Source: Piezodorus guildinii
Taxonomy: Eukaryota > Arthropoda > Insecta > Hemiptera > Pentatomidae
NCBI GenBank assembly: GCA_023052935.1
Contig: CM041292.1
Location: 80,734,169 to 80,798,168 of the forward strand
Length of the DNA: 64,000 nucleotides
Direction: 5' to 3'
The notes beneath the pieces were generated by a model. That model was not told where the DNA came from, searched no databases, and was given only the letters and a program-made list of their open reading frames with translations. Below, in pieces: positions 22,069-32,860 of the stretch. Made by a program: the position numbers and the translations under genes. How positions within the stretch are numbered: position 1 is the stretch's first letter; the number at the start of each line of letters is the position of its first letter.

Positions 22069-23004
22069 TTCTGATCCACAGATTATATGTTAGCTTTGAC
22101 ATTAACAATAAAGAACTTCAACATAACTATTATTAAAATTAAAAATTATAAGGAAATATTTTCTATGAATAAAATTAAAATTTATTAAAGAAAAAAAACA
22201 ACGATAATAAATAACGAAACCGAAAATCGTAAAGTATAACTCGGAAATTATTTATAGAAAGACTAAAACAGAAATCGGGTTGAAACCGTAAATACAAGGA
22301 TCATTATTAGTTTCGAGATTACTCAGCACGGGAATACCAATTCAGTATCTAATGGGATTAAGGAATATATAGACTTGTACATAACTTTATAGGAATTTTG
22401 AAACTGGAAAAGTAAGCATTACACCGCTGTTGACCTTTTCATTGGCATTAATAAAACCGAAAGCGATATCACCTATTAACCCCAATGTCAGCCGACTATT
22501 TAGCAGTTATTAAATGTGGCTAAAAAGCAGAAACTGCTAATTAGATATTTTATTTATTCCATGTCAAAAACAAGAAGTAACGACAAAATAACTTCCTGTT
22601 AACTAATTATTCTGTAATGAAACCAAGAATTAGAAAAAAAAAATGAAACCTTTAAATGCTAAAAGAGTCATATTTACCAATGAATTATCAAAATATACTA
22701 TCCGAAGTCTCAAGAACTCAAATTCACTAATTCATGATTAAGTAAAATCTGTTGTTTCTTTTTTTTTTCTACATTGTAATAGTTTTAATTAAATATTTTT
22801 GTTGTTTAACATAACCATTTTAAACGCTGTATCTAAAAAAAGCTTCAGACATTTAAGTAGTCTTAAAGGGCTTAAATAATAGTATTTAAAATGGATTTTT
22901 TTAAATTACCTTTATTATAAAATAATGGTCATAACACTTGAAAAAAAATAAAAACTGTGAGACTGACCTAAAACGTGTCAAAAATGCTGAAGAAATCTTT
23001 AGTT
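21691..23004. other. AT-rich non-coding stretch
   Basis: No gene. It includes (AT)n at 22026-22064. Confidence 0.5.
22026..22064. repeat. (AT)n microsatellite
   Basis: About 39 bp of AT dinucleotides. Confidence 0.95.
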
Positions 23005-23250
23005 TTCTGTTACGCACTGTTCCTATGTTAAAAGTACAAACATTGGATAAAAATAAAATAATTTTTTATTTTATCTCCTATAGTTGGAAATCGAATTGGT
23101 TCAACTTATATATTAACCCGTTTTTATCAATGCTTAAAACATGACATTTTTTTTTTTTTTTTTTTTTTTTTTATCTACACAATTAACGATACTTCAGAGG
23201 AAGATAATGTAAAATATCGGCATTTAAGCTCTATGAAATTATAACTTTCA
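23005..23250 (+). repeat. Rep-C internal fragment
   Basis: Aligns with the middle of the full copies (compare 49818-50030): TGTTCCTATGTTAAAA, then TATAGTTGGAAATCGAATTG, then GAGGAAGATAATGTAAAATA and CGGCATTTAAG. It is interrupted by a T run at 23147-23172. The 68-codon ORF over this segment is a chance reading of the repeat. Confidence 0.65.
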
Positions 23251-23265
23251 CTCAGAAATAAACCT

Positions 23266-23302
23266 ATCATGGTTTGTTGTTGTACAGAGTTTTATTTATT
23301 TA

Positions 23303-23342
<40 letters not shown>

Positions 23343-23371
23343 TATAACTCTATACAACAACAAACCATGAT
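23266..23371. repeat. Inverted repeat with A/TA-rich centre
   Basis: The left arm (about 23266-23291) and right arm (23346-23371) are reverse complements over about 26 bp with one mismatch (GTTGTTGTACAGAGTT versus AACTCTATACAACAAC). They flank A18 and (TA)n. It could be a tiny palindromic element or slippage-mediated foldback. Confidence 0.8.
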
Positions 23372-24274
23372 CGGATCTGGGATTCAGTGCATAGTAGTGA
23401 TTAGTATTGTTTTAGACCAGCTATGCAAGGATGTGATTAGCCAATATCAAGCTCAGTAGACAAGTTTTTTTTTTTTTTTTCTGCCAATTTCGGTACCCAC
23501 TTTATAGAGGCTGCTGAATGGGTCTCATATAGGGATACTTGCCTCAGTTGCTCATAGGCTCAGAATATATAATAGCAGAATAAATAATTATCATACGATG
23601 GTAAGAAAAATAAACCCTTAATTTTCTTTGTTTTTGCTTTATTAAAGAAGAAATTCTGCCGCATTTGAAAAAAAAAAAAAATTATAAACGAATTATTTAG
23701 TTGTAGGCTTGCAAATGACCATAGAAAGAGGAATTAAAAAAAAGAGCTTAAATAATTATCAGTTAACTAAAAAGACAACAAAACAATTCGTTGAATTGCT
23801 GAATGAAATCGTGAAATCAACTTTTTCAAATTTGGCGCACACATAAATCAACATATTTAATTTCCTAATTTCATGCTACAATAAATTTGATAAATATCAA
23901 TGCGGAGCTGCTTCTAAGGATCCTAACCTTCAACATAATCTCTCCAAATCCGAGGCAGGCTGACAGAGTTTAGAAGTGTCACTTGTCATCTTAGGCTCCT
24001 GGAACCGACCAATTAGTCAAAGGACCACCTGCGGTTGCGTTTTGCTCAAATTAGGATACTTATCAATTATTAATAGACAACTATTAGTAGTTGGAAGAAT
24101 TTAGATTTTTTTTTTACTATTTGTACATATCTTAAAATCAATCACAACGCCACTCTATATAATAAAACAAAATATTGAATATTAAAAAGTTGACCGTGAA
24201 ATGAACATGAAGTATGAAATGGTTCGGGTGGCGGTGAAAAAATATTAGAAAATAGTGAAAAACTATTCATTATT
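23372..24274. other. AT-rich non-coding stretch
   Basis: No gene or repeat recognised. Confidence 0.45.
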
Positions 24275-24305
24275 CAACGTTTCGACTCGTGCGGTCTTTA
24301 TCAGG
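24275..24305 (-). ncRNA. Hammerhead-like core motif
   Basis: The minus strand reads CCTGATAA, then the hairpin GAC-CGCACGA-GTC, then GAAACGTTG. The order and spacing match hammerhead core box 1 (CUGANGA, with one substitution), stem II and the GAAA box. Stem I is not clearly paired. Likely a ribozyme remnant of a Penelope-like or retrozyme-like element. Confidence 0.35.
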
Positions 24306-24499
24306 ACTTGTTTTACAGGAGAGTCGTTGATTTTTTAATCCAGTCAAATTCCAGGAAGACCTGACTCAATACGTTAGATAATAAAAAGTTTTTCACTATT
24401 ACTAGTGACGCGGGTGGGTAAGAAGCTGCAATCTCAACAAGCTAAGACTTTTCAGTCACAAGAGGAAGATAAGGTTTGTTTCGAAGATTTCCGCGTATA

Positions 24500-25030
24500 A
24501 TGTAAATATTTATAAATAATAGTTTGTAGATAGAGATTCCAATAAAAACTTTAGATTCTTGTAAATACTTGTAATCCTACATATATATACTTTCATGTGT
24601 AAATAATTATATATGACCCAGTTTGACCTATTACATCTTGCCATCTTCCAGGTAAGGTTTTGGAATTTGGTCATCATCAACAGTTGAAGGACGACTCGAG
24701 AGCTTCGCGTATTCCAGTCCAAATTTCCGGTTTTGAACCGAGCAAACCACTTAGGGAATGTGCTTTTTCCTAAGGTATCATATCCATTAATACTTCAAAT
24801 ATTTGTAACTGTCTCTGCAACATGTTTTCCTTTTCGGGAATAAAAATTAAAAATTAAATGACAAAAATGAATTTTTTTCTCTTCCGTTTTGAGCAAGCAA
24901 AATACCACATAAAGATAAGGAATCTATGTTGAAACTGATGCTTAAAGCACTTTAACTAATCCATATTTAGAATATGTAAACATTATTGACCAAGTAAACA
25001 TGATTTTGTAAAAAACACTAAGAACTTATT
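24500..25030 (-). mobile_element. Internally deleted mariner (copy A)
   Basis: On the minus strand, an N-terminal mariner transposase block reads F(A)RFKTGN-like, then (S/G)RPSTVDDDQIPK. It is joined directly to the extreme C-terminal block LPGRWQDVIGQTGSY. The whole catalytic core (the DD34D region) is missing. The right edge (25007-25029) carries a terminal repeat, on the minus strand AAGTTCTTAGTGTTTTTTAC. The same junction occurs in copy B at 43.7-44.2 kb. Non-autonomous; the left boundary is approximate. Confidence 0.8.
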
Positions 25031-26484
25031 TTACAAACCAATATATATTTTTAGTAAAATTAAAAAAAAAAAAAATGGTCTCCGTATAACTCTAGAAAAA
25101 TTATATGTAGTCAATAGAAATTTATATTAATCTGATCAGTAAAAGCAAAGATAGTATGATATTTACAAGAAATATATTTAAACATATTGGGCTTAAATTA
25201 AATGTACCATGTGGTATGAACAGGTTCCGATAGTAGCATGTTCAATTTTTAAAATGATTTTAAGCGATAAAATATATGTAATCATAGCGAAATGTTTTAT
25301 TAGCTTAAAAATATTTCGCTATTTATACATAAAAGTTTAAGGTGGAAAACTTCACCAACAAATAGCATTAATTTCCTTTAAATCCAAAAGTCAAAACATA
25401 TTGAGTAATATCCCAGCTAGTAATAGAAATAATCCTATAAGAGTTCTACTGTAAATTTCACAGAATAAAATTATGATCTAGTATTGTACTGAGGTAATTT
25501 TTTTTTTCTTTTTTCTTTTTTTAGGGGGGGAGGGGGTGGAGTAAACACAAAGCTCTATAGAACGATACAGCACATTTTTAATCGTTTCATTGGTTGACCC
25601 GAAAAAATATATCTTAAAAAAGTAATCAATATGATAATTTTGATTTGGGCCTTTTATTTTTTGATATAATACATAGTTTACATAACAATAAGCTACTTCG
25701 CGTTTCTCCTCCGAATTGGAAAAGGATGACAAAACACGCATCTACTTAGAATTGATACTTATCAGGATTTTGGGAAGTCAGGGACCGTACTCAGTGCAGC
25801 TGAGGACGTGTTTAGGGTTCCGATCAGGAAATCGAAAAAGCCCGGCAGGACCCTGAACGTTGCATTACAAATTTTAATATCGTAATAACATTACAAAAAT
25901 ACCATGTTCCCATTTAAAGATTTTAATACAGATTAAAATTCAACGTGGATACAGTATGCGATGCAACGCTATTAGTCCAATGACCAACTAAAATATGTCT
26001 AACAGTGTTTTTTCGAATTTGTAGGATTTCAGGAACACAGTAACTGAAGAAAAAATGTCTTCTTTTTTCGTATTGAACCGAACTCAAAAAAATGTTTAAT
26101 TTTCATCAATGAATTAAATCCCTGATTAATATCAACAACCAAAAAATCCTATGTTTTTTTTTTTTTAGAATTATCTAGTCATTTTTTAGTAATCGAACTC
26201 TTTACAAATATGCGTACTGTATTTAATCATTTTATGAATTATTTATCAAATAAAATATACTATCATAGCCATAAACCATAGATTATGTTGATGTATGTAT
26301 GATCTTATTATAAGCACATACAAAAATAATTAATCGAAGTACAGAATGCTATTGATTTGTTTTAAGAAAAATCAACCCTTCAACAACAACTTTGAATATA
26401 TTTATTTTTAATAAGAATAACGTTCTGCGTTTAAATTACTCTAAGAAAACCTACTTAGCTTCAAATTAAATCTAATAGAATATT
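25031..26484. other. AT-rich non-coding stretch
   Basis: No gene. A pyrimidine/G-run tract (T-rich then G7) lies at about 25,498-25,540. Confidence 0.5.
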
Positions 26485-26485
26485 A

Positions 26486-26577
<92 letters not shown>
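26485..26577. repeat. A19 plus (TA)n microsatellite
   Basis: Nineteen A followed by TA dinucleotides with one interruption (ACAT). Confidence 0.95.
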
Positions 26578-27303
26578 GGTTACCCTTTATCGTTTATTGA
26601 TCAATTGATGGCAGCATTGTGCACAGCAGTACTCACCTAAAAAAAAACATATAAGGTATTAATAATTAGCATGGCTATTTTACGAAACATACACGTACAT
26701 CAAACACAAGCAAATACAATAAATAATATACATATAAAATAAAAATGTTCAGTGCTTTTCAATATGTACGTTCTTTGGAAAGCCAAGAATTATTTTTGTT
26801 TCAAAAGGCATACCGGCTTGTCAGCAAAATCATATACAGAAAAATCTAGGTATTGAGTATGCTGTAATCTGGTTTTTCTTTTACCATTAAAGTACTTGGA
26901 TTTCCGAGGCGTAGAGAGATGGCCTAGTTGTCAGATTGCAGACAGCCAATGGCCCTTCAGGTTAGGGGAACCGTACATTAACACTCACACACAGTACACT
27001 ATATACAGCACACTACACTAACCCCCACACCACAGACAAAGGTCACATCTACTGCACGCCCTAGGGTCACTTCCATTAGGATGGGGAAGCAGGTGAGGAG
27101 GCTTAAAGGAGGAAGCCCCTCCACCTGACTCGGGGGCTGTATGGGCTAATAACCCACACTCTTTAAACAAACAATTGTTACGAACCCTCAAAGAAAAAAT
27201 AAAATCGAAAGAAGGAAATGACTGGCTTGAAGTTCTTGAGGAGGATCGGGTCCTTGTAGGACCGTAGCGCCCTGCAGTAATTAAGTAATATTTGGGTCTG
27301 TAT
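26578..27303. other. Non-coding; CA/CC-rich repeat-like block 26,900-27,175
   Basis: The segment 26,900-27,175 is GC-richer than its flanks. It is CA-rich in the middle and ends with TTTAAACAAACAA, reminiscent of the SINE-A tail. No second copy is seen in the window and no Pol III boxes are convincing. Probably an unclassified short element. Confidence 0.35.
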
Positions 27304-27815
27304 TACTTTCGCCTATATAAGAAATATATGATAAGAAAAAGTATAGAAATCGTGAAAATTTTCTTATTCCGGCTTCTGATGTGCCCGATGTGGCGCGAAA
27401 ACCTGTGTGTCTGTGTTTGTGGTAAGTCTAGCACGAAAACGAAAAGTCGTACGGAACTGAAATTTCGTATTTAAGGAAACCATACGCCCACGATAGTTGA
27501 AGAGATTAGAGCAACTTTATTATCAACATCATCAACATTACAGCATACATTTTGAGCAAATTTGATTAAACTCGTTATATCGATGTTAAACATAATGAGC
27601 TTCGATATGATATAGCTTTCATTCTGATTGAAAAAGTCCTACAGAGCTTGAATGCCGATATTTTAAATTTTCGTTTAAAAAAAAAACAAAAAAAAACACA
27701 TGTTTCTATCGAAACTCAATATAATTAATTCCATTTTTGCATCTTTAAATATATTTGAAAAATCTTAAATTGATTTCAACAATAGAGGTGAGTGTGTTGC
27801 GTGCAATAGCTTTTT
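27304..27815 (-). repeat. Rep-C copy, internally shortened (minus orientation)
   Basis: Begins with TTTCGCCTATATAAGAAATATAT, cognate to the terminal CACTTACCTATATATGAAAT. It proceeds through ATCGTGAAAATTTTC, CACGAAAACGAAAAG and TTGATTAAACTCGTTATATC, and ends with GAGGTGAGTGTGTTGCG, cognate to the other terminus. About 510 bp against about 830 in full copies. Confidence 0.75.
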
Positions 27816-28034
27816 GTTTTCGTTTTGTATTACGGGAAAATTTAAACTCCTTAGAGATGGTAAAGTAAATTTTATCATATAGACTGATCCCGACTAAAGA
27901 ATAATTATCAAAATATATGTGCAATAAATGAAAAAATCGAGAGCTTGCTGAAGCTATGATGTTGGAGGAAAGGCGATTTTATTGAACTTTTAGAGCTGCA
28001 CCATAAGGCAGCACGAGGGATTATATTTTAACAT

Positions 28035-28155
28035 GAATAATGGAGTACTGCCAATGGGCAGTTTCTCTGCATGTCTTTTTCGTGCGTTTTATCTAACAGC
28101 TAATTTACTAGATGCATTAATCAATACAGTTTAAATATCAATAAATACATTTAAA
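28035..28155 (+). mobile_element. Jockey-like LINE 3' UTR stub
   Basis: GGAGTACTGCCAATGGGCAG…ATTAATCAATACAG…AATATCAATAAATAC plus an A-rich end closely matches the 3' UTR of the fragment at 3323-3976. Extreme 5' truncation. Confidence 0.8.
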
Positions 28156-29965
28156 AAAAATATGAATAATAATAATTTCAAAAATAATCGTAAGGATGAA
28201 CAAAGAATGGCTGAAAAAGAAAATTTTCAGCCGAGTCTAAAGCTATAAAAGTAAAAGGGATATGTAAAACAAATAAAACAGGAACTGGACAGAATTAAAA
28301 TCACGGATAAGGACTCCTTAGATAAAGATAAAGGAAAAAATTAAGAGGATAGGGTTCTTATGGAGAAAAGAGAGTTAATGCAGTTAATGGAGGAGGGAGA
28401 GGAACAGTCCAGAAGGATGTTGGCGTGGAGAGATATTAGTAATGATTTTTGCGTGGTAGTGTTGGCCGATTCATGGCAAAAATAAAAATAACACTAGATT
28501 TATAGTGGCAGAGCATGTAAGATAAGAATGGAGATGCAGATCTGAGAGGTGCCATTTTACGATGTAGACCTGTTTTGAGAAACAATCCAAATTAAGATTA
28601 GGATATACCAAAGGCTGAGTAGGTCGTGTTAGGAGTATTTTCTGACTTCAGTATCAATGTATGACTGACACATCATAATGCATAATCTGTCCCTGTCGAA
28701 CTTAAACCTCAGCTCTATAATTTTGTCATCGATATATATAGATTAAGCATCCCGCCTTTGTACTAATAAGAATGATAGGATCAAGATTGTGTTTTCAGGA
28801 CTACTGACAAATGATTATTAACTCCTTCAGATAGGTTTCGAACCCAATTTTCCTAAGAGGACACTTATTGGATTCGATCTTCACAATCGAAACATGAAAA
28901 AGTGGAACAAAAAAAACGAAACTTTGAAACTTAAATGAAGGAAAATACGGCCAACTTCTACCTAGCATTAAAGATAAGATGTAATGATCCTGTTATAAAA
29001 GACCCGTTTCACCGAGAAGATGGAGATCCATGTTCCATGATGGAGGTCGGAGAAGTAGTAATGTGGCGTAGAGCTTTTAAGGAACTGAGGCTCTTGTCGA
29101 GTACCGAGAGCCTTAACTAGATGGCTTCCTTTCAAGACAGAGCTGATGTTCCTCGGCACGCGACACTCCCGCTAATTGTCTTCAGTTGGCCAAGGCTGCA
29201 GGCTCCGTGTCTTCAGGAGTCTCCTAGCACGCCACCAGACCTCCTTTAAACCTAGAAATGACACAAGCGAAATTTAAGATCTTATTTTATTGTTTGTGTT
29301 TCAAAGCGCATAACTGCGAGGTTGGATCGCTAAGTGGGTCAGGGCGCGTAGTTGTTGGCGCGTTGCTTAGCAACCAGATAAAAAAAACTTGGAATAAAGG
29401 TAGGTGGTAGGTGAGTGATGATTTGGGAATAAAATAATTACCAATTCACCTCTCGGTGTTGAGGGCTTTTAATCTGAATTTATACTCCCTCCTCATGGTT
29501 TCGAGAAACTACCTCACAGCCTTCATAGCCCACAAAGGCCTACTTCATCTTTGGAAAAATGAGGTAGACAAAAAAAAAAAATCCCTGCAAATAAGAAAAC
29601 ATGTTTCGCATAACGTCATGCGGAAAATAAAATTATAATTGTTTCTAAGGACATTAGGACATTTCAAGCAGCTGTTACTCTTCTATACTTAGGTTATAAA
29701 TTTCCTGATCATTGAAAAAAAGTCTACATTTAATTAGCTTTAAAATCGTGCAAAACAAACCTACCTTCAATGGAAAATCAAGGATGCGATAAGGCAAGTA
29801 TTAAAAAAAAAGAACTAAAAAGAAAATTTATTTTGAAAATCTTTTTAATCTAATTTTATTTTATTTTTTTAATTGTGCCTAATATCATCATATTTGTAAT
29901 CTTAATTTTTCCTTTTTTTTTTCTTTAATCACTGCAGTCGAATAAAACTACCCACGATCCATTGG
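28156..29965. other. Non-coding stretch with GC-richer patches
   Basis: No gene can be supported. The purine-rich patch 28,190-28,460 and the GC-richer patch 28,980-29,250 look like decayed TE coding sequence, but no motif is readable. The open frame 28935-29120 is unrecognised. Confidence 0.4.
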
Positions 29966-30015
29966 TGGTTTGAACTAACACTGCTGAGACCATCTAGCAG
30001 TGTTAGTTCAAACCA
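29966..30015. repeat. Perfect 20-bp hairpin
   Basis: Arms 29966-29985 and 29996-30015 are exact reverse complements (TGGTTTGAACTAACACTGCT on the left) around a 10-base loop. A third partial copy (CTGTTAGTTCAAA) follows at about 30017. No element is recognised around it. Confidence 0.9.
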
Positions 30016-30144
30016 GCTGTTAGTTCAAAGCAGGCTCCTTTCAGAATATCGCAGTCCATATCCCTGACTTTCTCTCTGCCACTTCCGTAGTAACAGCATA
30101 AAAAAAAAAATAAAATCAGTTGAGGACAAAAATCTGAGCAATAC

Positions 30145-30174
30145 TCTAGATGGGAGAAGATCCCGAAACGTCAT
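30145..30174 (+). ncRNA. Hammerhead-like core motif
   Basis: CTAGATG, then the hairpin GGGA-GAAGA-TCCC, then CGAAACGTC. Stem II and the GAAAC-GUC part are well formed; box 1 is altered. A remnant or variant of a hammerhead-like motif. Confidence 0.3.
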
Positions 30175-31611
30175 GTTAATATAATAAAAAAATTGAGTCT
30201 TTATGGAAGAAGTTATTCAGCCCGAAATCTACCTTAATAATTATACGAGATCTTCCGTTTTTTTATAATATATTGATATAAAAAAAAAATCATATCGCGG
30301 GACTCGATATTCGAATACATTCTGCACCGACGATTAAATCGCATAATTAAATCCTAATAAAATTAATAGGCCAAAACCATGTCCATTTAGGATTTAGTTA
30401 TCTTCTTCTTTAGTTCCTATCTGTTGCAGATTTTATTCCACAATACTTTTAATTAATATTCTTTGATAAGCTCGATTATTATGCGAGCTAACATTGAAAA
30501 CAATTAATGTATCCATACAAATTTGTAAATGCTTGTATGCAAATAAGAAAATATTTCAACAAGAAACTCCACCACTTTCCAGGTAAGCTAAGAATAAAAC
30601 TGTAAAAGTGCATTATTTTAAAATAGAGGGGACTAGGAATAAAGTGGCTATTAAAGGTCAATGGGATCGGATAGGGTACGAACGGCTAATCCCCTTCATT
30701 AAATATGTCAGCAAGTTATCTCGACAAGGCTGCCTAGGTACGCTAAGATAAATTATTGCCGATGCAGACATATGGCCCTCCAGATCTCAGGGATTGCGTT
30801 TCTACCGTTCAATTTGCTAAGTCGTTTTACTAGCAACATTTTAGCAATTTTCGTGAAAAGGTTGTAGAATTTAAATAAAAATAGAAACAAATACTACAGG
30901 GCTTTTAATATAAGATTATTTACGTTTTAATTTCACTTATCTATGTATAGAAAAAGAAATTATTGTTATCGTAAAATTTTTGAAAACGCCAGTTTAAATA
31001 TTCTTGCAGTTAAAAAATCTAGTCTCACAATATAGTTCAAGTGTATGTTTACATGTGAGGTTTAGCTCAAAAAACGAAAAGTCTTACTTAGCTGCCCAGC
31101 GCTCATATACCATAGTGAAGATATTCTTAATAAGTTATTTTATTTTTATTTGTTTCAATAATTTGTTTATGGATGAGTGTGCGGCATCCTTCCTGTTTCT
31201 CCTGCATACCCCATGGTCACTTATTATCAAGCATTTAACACTTTTTAAAACATTTTTTTCAAGAACGACTAAAACGACTTTTATTTATTATTATTTTTAT
31301 TATTTTTTTTTTTTGGACTTATGTAAATGTACGATTAAATGGATATAAATATTATGTGTAATTTACCTCGTTCAAAAAGACCAGCAAGGCACGCATAATG
31401 ATTTTATTTTTAATTTACTTATTACTTAATTCGTTTATTACTTATTACAATTATAACTGAAATTTATACTAAGAGAACGTATTGCAAAATGAAAATTTTC
31501 GTATTTGAGTTTTCACTAAAGTTAAGTCTAAAGCAATAAGCTATATGCAACTGAAATTTTATATTTTAGAATGGTATATGCCTGAGATGTAACAGCGACC
31601 CTTTCATCGAA
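30175..31611. other. AT-rich non-coding stretch
   Basis: No gene. The frame 31004-31348 is hydrophobic low-complexity sequence without homology clues. Part of it (about 31,040-31,100) carries faint Rep-C similarity. Confidence 0.45.
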
Positions 31612-31650
31612 TTTTTTTTTTTTTTTTTTTTTATTGAGATTTATTACAAA
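31612..31650 (-). mobile_element. LINE A-tail stub (T21 on +)
   Basis: A T21 run followed by ATTGAGATTTATTACAAA. This is the minus-strand equivalent of a LINE 3' end similar to the one at 1612, truncated after a few tens of bases. Confidence 0.4.
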
Positions 31651-31654
31651 CATA

Positions 31655-31860
31655 GAAATTGGAGAACCCCAAGAGTCACTTTATACTATGGATTTTGTAA
31701 AATTACGATTATCTCGAAAATTGCTTCAACGATTTTCATTAAAGAATTTCATTAATATTTATAAAGATTTTAGAAAAAATGTTACTTTATACACGAATTT
31801 GTTGAAGATAATGTAGAGTAACGAATAGGCATAAACATAGGTGATTTTTGTACATAAAAA
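31655..31860 (-). repeat. Rep-C internal fragment
   Basis: AGAGTCACTTTATACTATGG, then TCTCGAAAATTGCTTCAACG and ATTTTCATTAAAG, match Rep-C internal blocks at 51,670-51,700 (minus orientation) and at 54,400-54,450. Confidence 0.6.
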
Positions 31861-31949
31861 TGTTATACTGTTATATTATTTAATGTAAAACATGGTTCCA
31901 ACGAAACTTAACGTAATTCTTTAAACATTTTTGAACTCTAACTTTATTC

Positions 31950-32860
31950 ATAAAAGTCATTATATTGGTTTTTATGTTATATGTCATAGAAAAAGTGACG
32001 TGTACCGAGAAAGGTTTAAATATGGTCGATAAGATTCCGGTTTTGGGGTATGCCGAAGATTTCGTACTGCTAGGTGAAGACACTGAAACCATACTACTAA
32101 ATACAAGTGTGTTAATAAAAACCGGTAAGGAAATAGGACTCGAAATAAATACCAATAAGACGAAATATATGATTAGTAGCAGAAACGGTGGCGATCTCAG
32201 TGATATTGATATATTAGGGTATACTTTTGAGCAAGTAGAGAAATTCAAGTACTTAGGTTCAAAATAACAAGAAAAAATGAAATCCAGGAAGAAATAAATT
32301 CCCAGTTAAAGGCGGGAAATAACTGTTATTTTTTCAGTTGCTAAATTACTTAGCTCGCGGCTTCTGTCTAAAAACTTAGAGGCTAGAATTTATAAAATTA
32401 TTATTCTTCCGACGGTTCTTTACGGATGCGAAACGTGCCCGCATACTTTTAAGGTTGAACAACGGCTTAAGGTTTTCGAAAATAAGGTACTGCGTAAAAT
32501 ATTTGGTCCGAAGAGAGATGAGGCCACTGGGGACGTTAAAATGTTGTACAACGCGGCATTGCGGAGCTTGTACCCTGTGAATATAATTGAGTTGATAGCA
32601 TCGCTGAGACTCAAAAGGGCGAATAAAGTTGATGGGATAGGGGGATCGGATTCCGAGTAAGTTGGTATTCGCTGATCCAACTGGTAGGCGTCCGAAAGGT
32701 AGCCGGAACGTCAATGGGAGGATTGCGTTAAGGCTGATCTCGGGAGCTTGGGCTTGAACGGTGAACATTGGACGAGTCTGTGCAGTGAGTTTGGGTGGTA
32801 TCGGCATCGAATCTTCGGGTTCGGTAAGCCTATTATTATTATTAGTTTTTATGGCCAATG
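31950..32860 (+). pseudogene. RTE-type RT C-terminal half, frameshifted
   Basis: Begins at the catalytic region with LGYAEDFVLLGED, where YAED replaces YADD. It continues through NTNKTKYM and FKYLGS, then has a stop/frameshift near 32265. It resumes with IYKIIILPTVLYGCET, then LRVFE-like KVFENKVLRKIFGP, RYN-like MLYNAALRSLYP and LRLKRA. A further frame change gives the C-terminal RQWEDCVKADLGSLG…WTSLCSEFGWYRHRIFGFGKP. This order is that of RTE-clade ORF2 C-termini. An ATT-rich stretch at about 32832-32845 may be its 3' end. The Asp-to-Glu change plus frameshifts make it inactive. Confidence 0.85.

Noticed and set aside
22938..23144. 68-codon plus-strand ORF
   Set aside because: It lies largely on a Rep-C internal fragment, and other Rep-C copies do not keep the frame.
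31004..31348. 114-codon ORF with a hydrophobic C-terminus
   Set aside because: The hydrophobic part comes from TTATTATT-type low-complexity DNA; no signal of a real membrane protein.
32376..32858. 160-codon minus-strand ORF
   Set aside because: Antisense shadow of the RTE-type C-terminal coding sequence, whose protein motifs read on the plus strand.
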